This document shows positions 56,091-64,000 of a stretch of DNA of 64,000 nucleotides, one piece after another; within the stretch, counting starts at the first letter, position 1, and each line of letters opens with the position of its first letter. Location: the NCBI RefSeq assembly GCF_013343235.1, contig NZ_CP040094.1, positions 2,728,501 to 2,792,500 on the forward strand. Reading direction: 5' to 3'. The notes beneath the pieces are model-generated. The model saw only the letters and a program-made list of their open reading frames with translations. It made no database searches and was not told where the DNA came from. The DNA is from Nostoc sp. TCL240-02. Its GTDB lineage: Bacteria > Cyanobacteriota > Cyanobacteriia > Cyanobacteriales > Nostocaceae. A program made the translations under genes and the position numbers.

Positions 56091-56162
56091 TGTGTGTGAG
56101 GAGCAAGTTAAAAATGAAAAGCGTTTGGGGTGGAAACACGGCAACACTCCCAAGCGCTTTTT
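56091..56162 (+). ncRNA. yfr2: Yfr2-like small RNA, copy 1
   Basis: About 72 nt begin TGTGTGTGAGGAGCAAGTT and end with a terminator hairpin. The stem (AAAGCGTTTGGG with CCCAAGCGCTTT, one G-U) encloses the core GGTGGAAACACGGCAACACT. It carries GGAAACA, the hallmark of the cyanobacterial Yfr2 (Cyano-1) RNA family. The stem arms differ from copies 2 and 3 with matching changes on both sides, while the core is identical in all three. This covariation supports a functional RNA. A promoter is inferred from TGTCATACAATATAC about 45 bp upstream and GTGATATCTTT just before the start. Confidence 0.88.
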
Positions 56163-56250
56163 AATTAGTCAGAAATTGCATTGCTTGTGCAATTTTAAAA
56201 ATGTCTCTCAATATACTTGCCATCAGATAGAAGTAGTGATATGGTTTATT

Positions 56251-56322
56251 TGTGTGTGAGGAGCAAGTTGAGAATAAAAAATGCCTGGGGTGGAAACACG
56301 GCAACACTCCCAGGCATTTTTT
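56251..56322 (+). ncRNA. yfr2: Yfr2-like small RNA, copy 2
   Basis: It has the same leader (TGTGTGTGAGGAGCAAGTT) and core as copy 1. The stem AAATGCCTGGG / CCCAGGCATTT is perfect and differs from copy 1 at several paired positions. A T-run ends it. Upstream TGTCTCTCAATATAC and GTGATATGGTT parallel copy 1. The copies are spaced about 160 bp apart, consistent with three separate transcription units arising from tandem duplication. Confidence 0.88.
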
Positions 56323-56413
56323 AATTTTCATATAAGAATTAGATTATTGGTACAGTTTTGAAACTGTCACTCGCAATAACCGACTATTAATTGAACCAGT
56401 GATAGTATTTAGC

Positions 56414-56484
56414 TGTGTGAGGAGCAAGTTAAAAATTAAAGAACGTCTGGGGTGGAAACACGGCAACACTCCCAGACGTTTTTT
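56414..56484 (+). ncRNA. yfr2: Yfr2-like small RNA, copy 3
   Basis: The leader is TGTGTGAGGAGCAAGTTAA and the core is identical to copies 1 and 2. The stem GAACGTCTGGG / CCCAGACGTTT differs from both again with matching changes on both arms, and a T-run follows. It ends 102 bp before the likely GTG start of the HD-domain gene. An ATG inside it (56452) opens the reading frame of that gene, but I consider that start an artefact. Confidence 0.87.
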
Positions 56485-56586
56485 GATTGGTATGTAAAAA
56501 CGAGTACTTGCAAATATGCTGGAATTATTGAGATAATCACCTACAGTCTAAAATCCAGTAAACCTCACCCCCAATCAGAAATTCAG

Positions 56587-57219
56587 GTGCAAATCAATCG
56601 GCTGACTCAACAAATTCAATTCATCATCGAAATTGATCGGTTGAAACACGTGATGCGCCAAACCCTACTTATTGATGGGTCACGCCGAGAAAATAGTGCA
56701 GAACACTCTTGGCATATAGCTGTAATGGCGATCGCCTTAGTAGATTATGCCCCAGACGGTGTTGATATATTCCATGCCATCAAAATGCTGCTAATTCACG
56801 ATTTGGTAGAAATTGATGCAGGTGACACCTTTTGTTACGATGTGCAGGGTAATGACAGCAAAGCAGCAAGAGAAGCACAAGCAGCATTGCGTTTATTCGG
56901 ACTTTTGCCAGCAGACCAAGGTAGCGAGTTGCGTTTACTCTGGGATGAGTTTGAAGCAGGAGAAACACCCACCGCCAAATTTGCCGCAGCCCTAGACCGG
57001 ATACAGCCTTTGCTGCATAATCAGCAAACTCAGGGCGGGACTTGGCGTATTCATGGCATTAGCCGCAATCAGGTGATGAAACGGTTAGCACCAGTAGAAA
57101 CAGGTGCGCCGGAACTGTGGCCTTTTGTCCTGCAATTGATTGATGATTGTGTGATAGCAGGATATCTTAAAGATGATGCTGCCCTAATTACTCAAGATTT
57201 TCGGGCTGAAAATTATTAG
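56587..57219 (+). CDS. HD-domain phosphohydrolase (YfbR-like nucleotidase)
   Basis: From GTG at 56587 the protein has 210 residues. The HD motif is complete: AEHSWHIAVMAIAL (His), LLIHDLVEIDAGD (His-Asp), and a distal Asp in AAALDRIQPL. The family includes 5'-deoxynucleotidase YfbR and relatives acting on dNMPs. IRFI-like IQFIIEIDRLKHVMRQTL is the conserved start. The frame opens upstream at ATG 56452 inside the third Yfr2-like RNA, which would add 45 unusual residues; I prefer GTG 56587. Confidence 0.88.
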   Translation: MQINRLTQQIQFIIEIDRLKHVMRQTLLIDGSRRENSAEHSWHIAVMAIALVDYAPDGVDIFHAIKMLLIHDLVEIDAGDTFCYDVQGNDSKAAREAQAALRLFGLLPADQGSELRLLWDEFEAGETPTAKFAAALDRIQPLLHNQQTQGGTWRIHGISRNQVMKRLAPVETGAPELWPFVLQLIDDCVIAGYLKDDAALITQDFRAENY

Positions 57220-57395
57220 ATTTTTTTTGAGCCTAAGTATTAAGTATATAGTTTCTAAAATCGTTTCTTAACCATTTAATCTATAGATTTTGGGTTGCGG
57301 AGGTGAACTCACAACCTTTTGCAATTACTCTCCATTTTGTTGAAGATTAAAAGCAGTTCTATATTTGCAAAAGAGTCTGCACCAAATACCTGATT

Positions 57396-57480
<85 letters not shown>

Positions 57481-57826
57481 TAGTAGCTAGTGAAACATAT
57501 TATATCCAGTGTTTATTATTGGTTTTCTCTCAATCCGGCAATTAAGTTGAGAGAGAAATGAGAGATATTTTTAACAGTTCATAGCAACTCATAAAACACA
57601 ACTTTATAAGTACTAAATACCAAAAATAAACGTGTATAAAAACATCCTATAGAAATATTATATTCTATAATTTTCATACAAAAATCAGTCTAAGGATAAT
57701 TCTAAAGATAGAAGACACAAAAAACTAGAACGATTAAACTCTCTTAAAGCTAGAAATCAGTAATCGTTTATAGGCTTATAAGTGTGTGTACCTATGTTCA
57801 TTTAAATTTAAAAACAGGTACTAATC

Positions 57827-58129
57827 GTGTTGAAACCTTTCTTCAAATTCTTCACTTGCTTTGCTCTCATAATTTCTATGGTATTTAGTACCGTAGAATC
57901 TGCTCATGCTTTGTCATTATTCCCAACTCCCATATTAGCAACCACATCCTATGGGGAGACTTTCTGGAATAATGTTATAGCTGGTATAGGTTTTGGAGCA
58001 GGTGGTGCTGCACTTTGTGTTGCTACAGTTGTAACCGCACCTCCATTAGCACCATTTGTTTGTGGTGGTGCTGCTACTGCTGAAGCTGTTGCTATATGGC
58101 TTGGTACAAAAGCAATATTACAGTCGTAA
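57827..58129 (+). CDS. Small secreted hydrophobic peptide (bacteriocin-like?)
   Basis: The 100-residue ORF starts at GTG (57827) with AGG about 9 bp upstream. A signal peptide (KPFFKFFTCFALIISMVF, cleavage near SAHA) precedes a glycine/alanine-rich hydrophobic mature part (GIGFGAGGAALCVATVV, then GGAATAEAVAIWLG). Such GxxxG-rich small exported proteins include class II bacteriocin-like and membrane-active peptides; no immunity or transporter gene is beside it. It lies inside the tRNA-Lys-bracketed segment and has degenerate 3' copies downstream. Confidence 0.72.
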   Translation: MLKPFFKFFTCFALIISMVFSTVESAHALSLFPTPILATTSYGETFWNNVIAGIGFGAGGAALCVATVVTAPPLAPFVCGGAATAEAVAIWLGTKAILQS

Positions 58130-58310
58130 CTGCACCTCTATTAGGAGTCTTGCAAAAATAACTTGAACATTTTTGATGGAGAAGTTAAGCTTACTGCTTA
58201 TTCCAAATTCAATTTGTACAACTTATTTTTACATGATAATGCATTAACGCCATTTGTTTGCGGTAGTGCTACAACATAGCTTATTGCAAAAGCAATTGCT
58301 ATATAAATTT
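58130..58310 (+). pseudogene. Degenerate partial copies of the small peptide gene
   Basis: Directly after the stop, GTAACTGCACCTCTATTAGG resembles internal codons of the peptide gene (GTAACCGCACCTCCATTAGC). Further on, GCCATTTGTTTGCGGTAGTG copies the APFVCGG region and then meets stops. They look like decayed tandem duplications of the 3' half. The rest of this gap to 58563 has no supported gene. Confidence 0.6.
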
Positions 58311-58563
58311 TTTCACATTAAATATTGCTTTAGACCCTTCCAAACCTCAATGATGGAAGGGATTTTTAATAATACTATTCTCAATAAAAATTTTTCCTGT
58401 AACTTTTTAGATTTCAAAACTATTGGTGATATGGGCTTCGTAACACACCATCTAATAATTAGGAATCGACTATCTAAAAGCCGAGACTAGTTTATAAGCA
58501 AAAATAACTCAAATCCATTATCTAGTAACTTCTTAGCAATTATCAGATACAGCTTTTATAGAT

Positions 58564-58656
58564 TAGGACTTACGCAAAAATACACGCTGTAGGGGGAATT
58601 CATTAATTGGCCCTACGTGAAATTAGGAGTTTCAGCTATTGTTTGCGTAAGTCCTA
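58564..58656. mobile_element. 93-bp MITE with 15-bp inverted ends and TAGAT duplication
   Basis: TAGGACTTACGCAAA at the left end and TTTGCGTAAGTCCTA at the right are perfect 15-bp inverted repeats. TAGAT lies directly outside both ends (58559-58563 and 58657-58661), a 5-bp target duplication. It codes for nothing, so it must depend on a transposase elsewhere. The GGACTTACGCA end is familiar from Nostoc repeats. Confidence 0.9.
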
Positions 58657-58775
58657 TAGATAAGTTATAATCCAAATTATATTATTAAGTATTAATTATA
58701 GTTTTCTATTATTCTAGCTGTCCACCCTTATTCTGTCTTTTGGCTTAAATTAAATTTATCCCTGAGATGAAAAAC

Positions 58776-58840
<65 letters not shown>

Positions 58841-58850
<10 letters not shown>

Positions 58851-59142
58851 GGAAGAGACTGAATATTTCCGTCGCTGGTTTGCAACACCTGTGGAACAGA
58901 GGTGGACAGATCCTAGCCTCGAAACTCCTTGGGACTTTTTTTCTATGTTTGATGCTTTTCAAAATGGTGAATATCAATTAATTGCTTGTAGAATGGTTTC
59001 TGCCAACAGAGCTAAACTTGAGTTTGAACCCTTTAGCTATCCCTATGGCGGAACTGGTGCAATACAGGCGTTAGTTGAGTCCTTCGATTTTATAATTCTT
59101 GCAGAAGACGACGGTACAGGATACACAAAATTTAACCTGTAG
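58841..59142 (+). pseudogene. Truncated hypothetical protein gene fused to the tRNA fragment
   Basis: The frame is open from GTG 58789, but its first ~18 residues (GDEGFEPATNRLRIYCS) are read from antisense tRNA. The genuine part begins about EEETEYFRRWFATPVEQRW and runs to the stop at 59142, about 100 residues (LETPWDFFSMFDAFQNGEY, FSYPYGGTGAIQALVE). It looks like the C-terminal part of a small unknown protein whose start was lost. A short start within the fusion may still be used. Confidence 0.6.
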
Positions 59143-59182
59143 TTTGGGAAAAGAGTGAGGCAATTTAATCCTTTGCCGATCG

Positions 59183-59599
59183 CTATTGGATGAGATAACT
59201 ACGCCAAATAGGTTGAGTATTTTTAATACCCTTTTCTGGAATTAGCGATCGCCAAGTTTTACCTTCTTGCTGAATTTGCAAGTAAACATTAAAGGGTTGT
59301 TTTGGTTGCGTCAAGCGCCGTTTTGGTAGCTTGAGAATCAAGTCGTAGGTTCCCCGAACGTGGAAAGTTGGTAAATTTTCAATCGTTAGGGGTTGTTCTT
59401 GGGTAATTGATAGCCGCTTGATTTCAAATCCTTGAAAATCTAGATCCAACTGTTGGCTAAGTTTTTGTTGAGTTTGCTCTAGCCCAAGTGCGATCGCTTT
59501 TTGCACTAACTCGCTAGTTGGTAGCAATCCAATACTGCCACAAGCTGTAACTAGCATCAGCAATATTGCTGTCAAAACTAACCGCACTATGTTATTCAC
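59183..59599 (-). CDS. Predicted lipoprotein of unknown function
   Basis: This 138-residue protein has a type II signal peptide with lipobox LVTAC (Cys at about residue 20), so it should be lipidated and membrane-anchored. The mature part is mixed alpha/beta (LEQTQQKLSQQLDLDFQGF, ENLPTFHVRGTYDLILKLP) and resembles small periplasmic lipoproteins of cyanobacteria. I recognise no enzyme motif. Confidence 0.78.
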   Translation of the reverse strand: MNNIVRLVLTAILLMLVTACGSIGLLPTSELVQKAIALGLEQTQQKLSQQLDLDFQGFEIKRLSITQEQPLTIENLPTFHVRGTYDLILKLPKRRLTQPKQPFNVYLQIQQEGKTWRSLIPEKGIKNTQPIWRSYLIQ

Positions 59600-59789
59600 T
59601 GCCTAATCTGCTATTTTCTTCCTTATCAGTTTAACCGGACGGGTTGCTGCTTTTTCCGCGTCGAGTAATTTAGGAATTATGCAAACAATAGCCGAAAAAT
59701 TTTAATTACAGATAAGGGCAATTTATGAATTGCCCCTGTTGTTAGAATTTGGTAACGAGATTTTGATTTTCAATAAATTTTGTAAATCT

Positions 59790-60410
59790 TTAAAAAATTT
59801 GTTCTAAGCGTTGGAAATCACGTTGCACTTCATACCAGAGACTTTTATTGTGGGGGTCTGTTTTCAAAGCTTTTTTAAGATAAATTCTGGCTTTAAGCAG
59901 TTGGTTTTCCGAAATTAGCGCCCGTCCCCAAATTTGATAAGCGATCGCTTGCCATTGGCGAACTTCTGCATCTGTTGACAAACGATCTGCTAAAGCTTCC
60001 ACCAGTGCGATCGCTTGCGGAAATCGTTTCTCTTGCAAAAATCGCTGCAATTGATCATAAGTCTTCCACTTCAGCCGTTCTTCTATTTCTAACAGATTAG
60101 GCGGTTTTGGTTTCCCTGGTTGCTGGTTTACCACCGTTGTGACTGGTGTTTTCTGTCGCTGCGTTGTCTTAGCAGCATCACGCCCAGTTGACACCTGAGT
60201 TGAATGTGCAGCAGTTTCCTCTGGCAGTACTACCGTCAGCAGGAGTTTGTAAGCCTCTGTCAAGGCAATAAACTTATCTTTGGCTTTGTTGTCATCTGGG
60301 TTGATATCGGGATGATATTGCTGCGCCAATCGTCGATAAGACGCTTTGATATCAGCAAAAGAAGCTCCCGATCTTAAACCTAGCAAACGGTAGCAATCTC
60401 CAAGATCCAT
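59790..60410 (-). CDS. J-domain protein with TPR-like C-terminus
   Basis: The 206-residue protein has an N-terminal J-domain (residues 3-65) with the HPD motif in AQQYHPDINPDD, so it should stimulate an Hsp70. A flexible Pro/Thr/Gln linker (60-115) precedes a helical repeat region (ALVEALADRLSTDAEVRQW, YLKKALKTDPHNKSLWYEV). This layout is common for cyanobacterial co-chaperones. Its client is unknown. Confidence 0.9.
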   Translation of the reverse strand: MDLGDCYRLLGLRSGASFADIKASYRRLAQQYHPDINPDDNKAKDKFIALTEAYKLLLTVVLPEETAAHSTQVSTGRDAAKTTQRQKTPVTTVVNQQPGKPKPPNLLEIEERLKWKTYDQLQRFLQEKRFPQAIALVEALADRLSTDAEVRQWQAIAYQIWGRALISENQLLKARIYLKKALKTDPHNKSLWYEVQRDFQRLEQIF

Positions 60411-60533
60411 CTTGAGCTATGAGCTATCGAATATTTAGCTATCGGCTATTATCTGTCAATATCAGCTTTAAGCCTGGACTATTAATGATAAAGGCTAATT
60501 TTCTATTTTAAAGTTCAATGTTGACAGTTTGTT

Positions 60534-60650
60534 TTGGGAATGGGCATTGGGCATTGGGCATCCCTTCGGCTCCGCTCAGGGCAAGTGGGAATTGGGTATT
60601 GGGTTATTAATTCTGCCCCTTGCCCTCTTCTCCCTGCCCCCTGCCTCCCT
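60534..60650. repeat. Heptamer array with nested 25-bp insert, downstream of clpP
   Basis: TGGGCAT repeats (60534-60560) and TGGGTAT/TGGGAAT repeats (60583-60607) are separated by a 25-bp insert at 60561-60585 that starts TCCCTTCGGCTCC. It is the exact inverse of that at 45304-45328. CCCTGCC-type repeats follow to the clpP stop. The 80-residue ORF 60534-60776 is an artefact of this repeat and the clpP antisense. Confidence 0.85.
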
Positions 60651-61261
60651 TACTCGCCTGTTACTATAGAGGTTCGTTCTTCAATCACACGGTCAATTAA
60701 ACCGTATTCTTTAGCCTCTTCAGCAGACATGAAAAAGTCACGATCCATATCTTTTTCAATTTTTGCTATGGTCTGACCAGTTTTATCGGCATAAATGCCA
60801 TTAAGCTGGTGACGAATCCGCAGAATCTCTCTAGCTTCAATTTCGATATCGGTTGCTTGTCCACGGGTTCCACCTGAAGGCTGGTGAATCATAATCCGTG
60901 AATGAGGCAATGCTAGGCGTTTACCTTTGGTGCCAGCGGCCAACAGGAAAGACCCCATTGAAGCAGCTAAACCAACGCAAATAGTCACTACATCTGATTT
61001 TATATGTTGCATGGTGTCAAAAATAGCCATGCCAGATGTAACCATTCCACCTGGGGAATTGATGTATAAATAAATATCTTTACCTGGATCATCTGAATCC
61101 AGATACAGCATTACAGCAATTATTTGATTGGCAATTTCATCATCAATGTCTCGTCCCAAGAATATAATCCGTTCCCGGTAAAGGCGATCGTAGATGCTAA
61201 TCCAATCTGTATATTGTCCTCCGGGCATCCGGTAAGGAACTTTAGGAACGCCTATAGGCAT
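60650..61261 (-). CDS. ATP-dependent Clp protease proteolytic subunit (ClpP3-type)
   Basis: The 203-residue protein has the full catalytic set: Ser in [13 protein letters not shown], His in [11 protein letters not shown] and Asp in [11 protein letters not shown]. It is co-directional with clpR 121 bp upstream, the arrangement of the clpP3-clpR operon in Synechococcus, so it is probably ClpP3. ClpP3 and ClpR form the mixed core that works with ClpC in the essential protease of cyanobacteria. I do not assign a numbered symbol firmly. The stop lies beside a heptamer array. Confidence 0.94.
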   Translation of the reverse strand: MPIGVPKVPYRMPGGQYTDWISIYDRLYRERIIFLGRDIDDEIANQIIAVMLYLDSDDPGKDIYLYINSPGGMVTSGMAIFDTMQHIKSDVVTICVGLAASMGSFLLAAGTKGKRLALPHSRIMIHQPSGGTRGQATDIEIEAREILRIRHQLNGIYADKTGQTIAKIEKDMDRDFFMSAEEAKEYGLIDRVIEERTSIVTGE

Positions 61262-61382
61262 AACTTACTCCGTTTTTAATAATTTGGGCGCGGTAGGAGA
61301 GTTAGAAATAACTCATAACTCCTAACTTAATAACTCAGTACTCAGCACGGGCTAAACGCCCCGCTATCGCTAACAGCACTCA

Positions 61383-62045
61383 CTAAAGGACACTGGCTGG
61401 AAGGGGGGGATTTGCGAGTTCTTCTTTCTCAAAAACTCTGTCAATTAGTCCGTATTCCTTCGCTTCGTAAGGTGTTAGATATAACAACCTATCCATGTCT
61501 TTAGCAATTTTTTCTGGGGGCTGTCCGGTGGTGCGATGTAAAATATCAACTAACGCACCTTTGTTTACCAAAACTTCCCTTGCCCGAATTTGAATATCCG
61601 TTGCTTGACCTTGGGCGTAGCTCTTAGGCTGATGCAGGATAATCGAAGAGTGAGGCAAACTAGCGCGGCAACCTTTTGTCCCAGCACTGAGAAGCATGGC
61701 TGACATACCCATCGCAGAACCGACGCAGATGGTGTGGATAGGAGGCTTGATATATTTCATGGTGTCATAGATGGCGAAGGCTTCGGTTTCAAAGCCAATG
61801 GGTTCGCCACTGTAACCAGATGTACCGGTGGAGTTGATATAGATTTTAATGGGCTTTTCTGGGTCATCGGATTGCAAAAACAGCAACTCAGCCACGATTA
61901 ATTCCGTGACAGCAGGCACCAGTGGCATCCCAATATAGACTATTCGCTCCTTCAATAAGAGGGAAGGTAAATCTGGCGGTGGTGTCCGGTAGAAGTTATC
62001 GCCGTAATATGGGGCTTGAACAGCTTTGATTGGGGAAATGTCCAT
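61383..62045 (-). CDS. clpR: ClpR, catalytically inactive Clp protease subunit
   Basis: This 220-residue ClpP homologue lacks the catalytic Ser: where ClpP has ASMGS, this reads CVGSAMGMSAMLLSAG with Gly at the Ser position. His (SSIILHQPKS) and Asp (AKDMDRLL) are kept. That is ClpR of cyanobacteria and plastids. The N-terminal extension (MDISPIKAVQAPYYGDNFYR) is family-typical. It pairs with the active ClpP downstream. Confidence 0.94.
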   Translation of the reverse strand: MDISPIKAVQAPYYGDNFYRTPPPDLPSLLLKERIVYIGMPLVPAVTELIVAELLFLQSDDPEKPIKIYINSTGTSGYSGEPIGFETEAFAIYDTMKYIKPPIHTICVGSAMGMSAMLLSAGTKGCRASLPHSSIILHQPKSYAQGQATDIQIRAREVLVNKGALVDILHRTTGQPPEKIAKDMDRLLYLTPYEAKEYGLIDRVFEKEELANPPLPASVL

Positions 62046-62283
62046 AGCAACTGATCGCCTGAAACTATGCCGTTAACTGTAATACATCCTAGCGCGATGC
62101 ACGCTTCCCTCAAGGTGCGGATTTCTCCCTAATGCTTAAGGTGGCTTTGCATCTGCCAATGTTTGGCTTCTAAGATATTCTGATTATATTCATGTATTTG
62201 TGTTGGATAGGTTTTCCGTAGAGCTAAAGTGGTGCTTTGAAGTTATTTATTAATATGTATATCCTGAATAGGGACTTTAAGTT

Positions 62284-63540
62284 ATGAAGGTTAGCTTGCA
62301 GCCTGCCTTGAATGATGGTAATTTGGACGCGAATCAACTGAATAGTCAACGTCAGTTGGGAATTTCGATTTCGGCGATCGCAGAGACTCAAGACCGCCAT
62401 GTACCCCTGAATTTATGCTTAATTCTGGATCACAGTGGTTCTATGAATGGGCGATCGCTAGAAACGGTCAAAAAAGCAGCGAATCGTCTGGTAGATAGAC
62501 TCAATCCTAGCGATCGCCTCAGTGTTGTAGTTTTCGATCACCGTGCCAAAGTCTTAGTACCTAGCCAAAGTGTCGAAGATCCAGAAAAAATCAAACAACA
62601 AATCAACCGCCTAGCCGCCGATGGTGGGACTGCAATTGATGAAGGATTGCGTTTGGGGATTGAGGAGTTGGCGAAGGGAAAGAAAGATACTGTTTCCCAA
62701 GCCTTCTTATTAACCGACGGTGAAAATGAACATGGTGATAATAATCGCTGTTTGAAATTCGCCCAATTAGCTGCTAGCTATAACTTGACTTTGAACACTC
62801 TGGGATTTGGTGACAACTGGAACCAAGATGTTTTAGAAAAAATTGCTGATGCTGGTTTAGGGACTTTATCTTACATTCAAAAGCCGGAAGAGGCAGTGGA
62901 TGAGTTTAATCGCCTGTTTAGCCGCATTCAAACAGTGGGATTGACTAATGCTTATCTGTTACTGTCTCTGATGCCCCATGTCCGGTTAGCAGAACTTAAA
63001 CCCGTTGCCCAAGTTTCCCCAGACACAATTGAGTTACCACTGCAACAAGAAGCTGATGGACGTTTCGCTGTGCGGTTGGGAGATTTAATGAAAGATGCAG
63101 AACGGATAATCTTAGCTAATATTTATTTGGGACAATTGCCAGCAGGTGAACAAGCGATCGCTAATGTGCAAGTCCGCTACGACGATCCAGCCGCCAACAA
63201 GGTAGGTTTAGTTACACCAAATATCCCAGTTTATGCCCATGTAGTGAAAAACTACCAAGCAGATCCGAATCCCCAAGTGCAACAGTCTATTTTGGCATTA
63301 GCTAAATATCGCCAAACCCAGCTAGCCGAAACGAAATTGCAACAGGGCGATCGCTCTGGTGCAGCAACAATGCTACAAACGGCTGCTAAAACGGCTCTGC
63401 AAATGGGAGATACTGGGGCCGCGACGGTGTTGCAAACTTCTGCCACTCAGCTACAATCTGGTGGGGATTTATCTGAAAGCGATCGCAAGAAAACCAGAAT
63501 TGTCTCAAAAACAGTTTTGCAAGATACCCCTCCCCAGTAA
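62284..63540 (+). CDS. VWA-domain protein
   Basis: The 418-residue protein has a von Willebrand A domain (about residues 40-220) with a complete metal-ion site: DHSGSMNG (DxSxS), the Thr of DGGTAIDEG and Asp in LLTDGENEHGD. The C-terminal ~200 residues are a beta-rich segment and a helical tail with repeats (AATMLQTAAKTALQMGD). No signal peptide is visible, so it is cytoplasmic. VWA proteins of this kind bind partners through a divalent metal and often act with MoxR ATPases. A close paralogue follows 13 bp later. Confidence 0.88.
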   Translation: MKVSLQPALNDGNLDANQLNSQRQLGISISAIAETQDRHVPLNLCLILDHSGSMNGRSLETVKKAANRLVDRLNPSDRLSVVVFDHRAKVLVPSQSVEDPEKIKQQINRLAADGGTAIDEGLRLGIEELAKGKKDTVSQAFLLTDGENEHGDNNRCLKFAQLAASYNLTLNTLGFGDNWNQDVLEKIADAGLGTLSYIQKPEEAVDEFNRLFSRIQTVGLTNAYLLLSLMPHVRLAELKPVAQVSPDTIELPLQQEADGRFAVRLGDLMKDAERIILANIYLGQLPAGEQAIANVQVRYDDPAANKVGLVTPNIPVYAHVVKNYQADPNPQVQQSILALAKYRQTQLAETKLQQGDRSGAATMLQTAAKTALQMGDTGAATVLQTSATQLQSGGDLSESDRKKTRIVSKTVLQDTPPQ

Positions 63541-63552
63541 ACTCAGGTTTAG

Positions 63553-64000
63553 ATGAAAGTTAAATTGCTATCGGCGTTAAATGACAATAATGTTGATGTG
63601 GCTCAAACAAATAGCCAACGTCAACTAGCAATAACGATTTTTGCGATTGCTGGTGAGTTTGACCAAAATCTACCCCTTAACCTCTGCTTGATTCTGGATA
63701 GAAGTGGTTCTATGCACGGACAACCGATTAAAACGGTAATTCAGGCAGTGGAAGGATTAATAGATCGGTTGAAAGTTGGCGATCGCATCTCTGTTGTGGC
63801 TTTTTCCGGTTCTGCGGAAGTCATTATCCCCAACCAAGCGATCGAAGACCCCGAAAGCATCAAATCCCAAATAAAAAGCAAACTCAGCGCTAGTGGCGGC
63901 ACTGCGATCGCCGAGGGTTTGGAACTGGGAATTACAGAACTGATGAAGGGCACAAGAGGAGCAGTTTCTCAGGCGTTTCTGCTGACGGATGGGCATGGTG
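63553..64000 (+). CDS. VWA-domain protein, second tandem paralogue (cut by window end)
   Basis: The frame starts MKVKLLSALNDNNVDVAQ at 63553, 13 bp after the first VWA gene stop, and is open to the window end (149 codons). It has DRSGSMHG, SASGGTAIAEG and FLLTDGHG, so the metal site is complete. The closely aligned start to the preceding gene (LNDGNLDANQ vs LNDNNVDVAQ) shows tandem duplication. The two are probably co-transcribed. Confidence 0.9.
   Translation, partial: MKVKLLSALNDNNVDVAQTNSQRQLAITIFAIAGEFDQNLPLNLCLILDRSGSMHGQPIKTVIQAVEGLIDRLKVGDRISVVAFSGSAEVIIPNQAIEDPESIKSQIKSKLSASGGTAIAEGLELGITELMKGTRGAVSQAFLLTDGHG

Noticed and set aside
58254..58490. 78-codon ORF
   Set aside because: Lies in a region of decayed peptide-gene copies, with no family features or Shine-Dalgarno.

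Overview
The window looks like chromosomal DNA of a filamentous, probably heterocystous cyanobacterium (Nostoc/Anabaena type). The evidence is the abundant GCGATCGC (HIP1) octamers, heptamer repeat arrays between genes (GGGAGCA and CCCAATG types), cyanobacterial protein families (ClpR, RpaB-like regulator, large PAS/GAF hybrid kinases, a WD40-STAND protein), and three tandem copies of a Yfr2-like small RNA. The organism assignment is inference from these traits.

Layout. 1-13 kb: the start of a PEP-CTERM secreted protein, two Ser/Thr kinases with C-terminal helical or TPR repeats, an overlapping pair of histidine kinases, a rhomboid-like membrane protein without its catalytic residues, and a PAS-rich hybrid kinase. 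13-25 kb: a DUF697-type GTPase, ArfB, an S4 RNA-binding protein, a large SNF2-type helicase, a DUF4350/MoxR pair, a YbjN-like protein, a lipoyl ligase/octanoyltransferase, an OmpR-type regulator and hisG. 25-30.4 kb: a three-gene signalling operon whose first kinase carries a GAF domain with both cysteines of a DXCF cyanobacteriochrome, followed by an Rcp1-like receiver and a second hybrid kinase. 30.6-34.3 kb: a secreted protein, ychF, yidD and a phytol-kinase-like gene. 34.3-44.3 kb is an accessory region: an Uma2-type pseudogene split by a decayed IS630 element, a large WD40-STAND ATPase with an overlapping AAA ATPase partner, and a complete ISKra4-type element with a 9-bp target duplication and a T TTT TTA frameshift site. 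44-54 kb: an SDR, tatC, a csaA-like gene whose 3' end lies in an IS1634 element, panE, an IMPase-family phosphatase, a GST and an RpaB-like regulator. 54.5-64 kb: purH, three Yfr2-like RNAs, an HD-domain protein, a 1.4-kb segment bracketed by tRNA-Lys 3' fragments and holding a small secreted peptide gene and a MITE, a lipoprotein, a J-domain protein, clpR-clpP, and two tandem VWA-domain genes (the last cut by the window end).

The strongest themes are signal transduction (six histidine kinases or receivers in the first 31 kb, two Ser/Thr kinases, two OmpR regulators) and repeat biology. Four separate intergenic arrays share an exact 21-bp period, and three of them align as one sequence family once orientation is corrected. 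A 25-bp hairpin-like insert recurs inside heptamer arrays. I do not see a complete, clearly undescribed defence or metabolic system. The best candidates for new biology are the DXCF photoreceptor operon, the Yfr2-like trio with its complementarity to Yfr1, the 21-bp repeat family, the tRNA-Lys-bracketed segment and the AAA/WD40-STAND pair.
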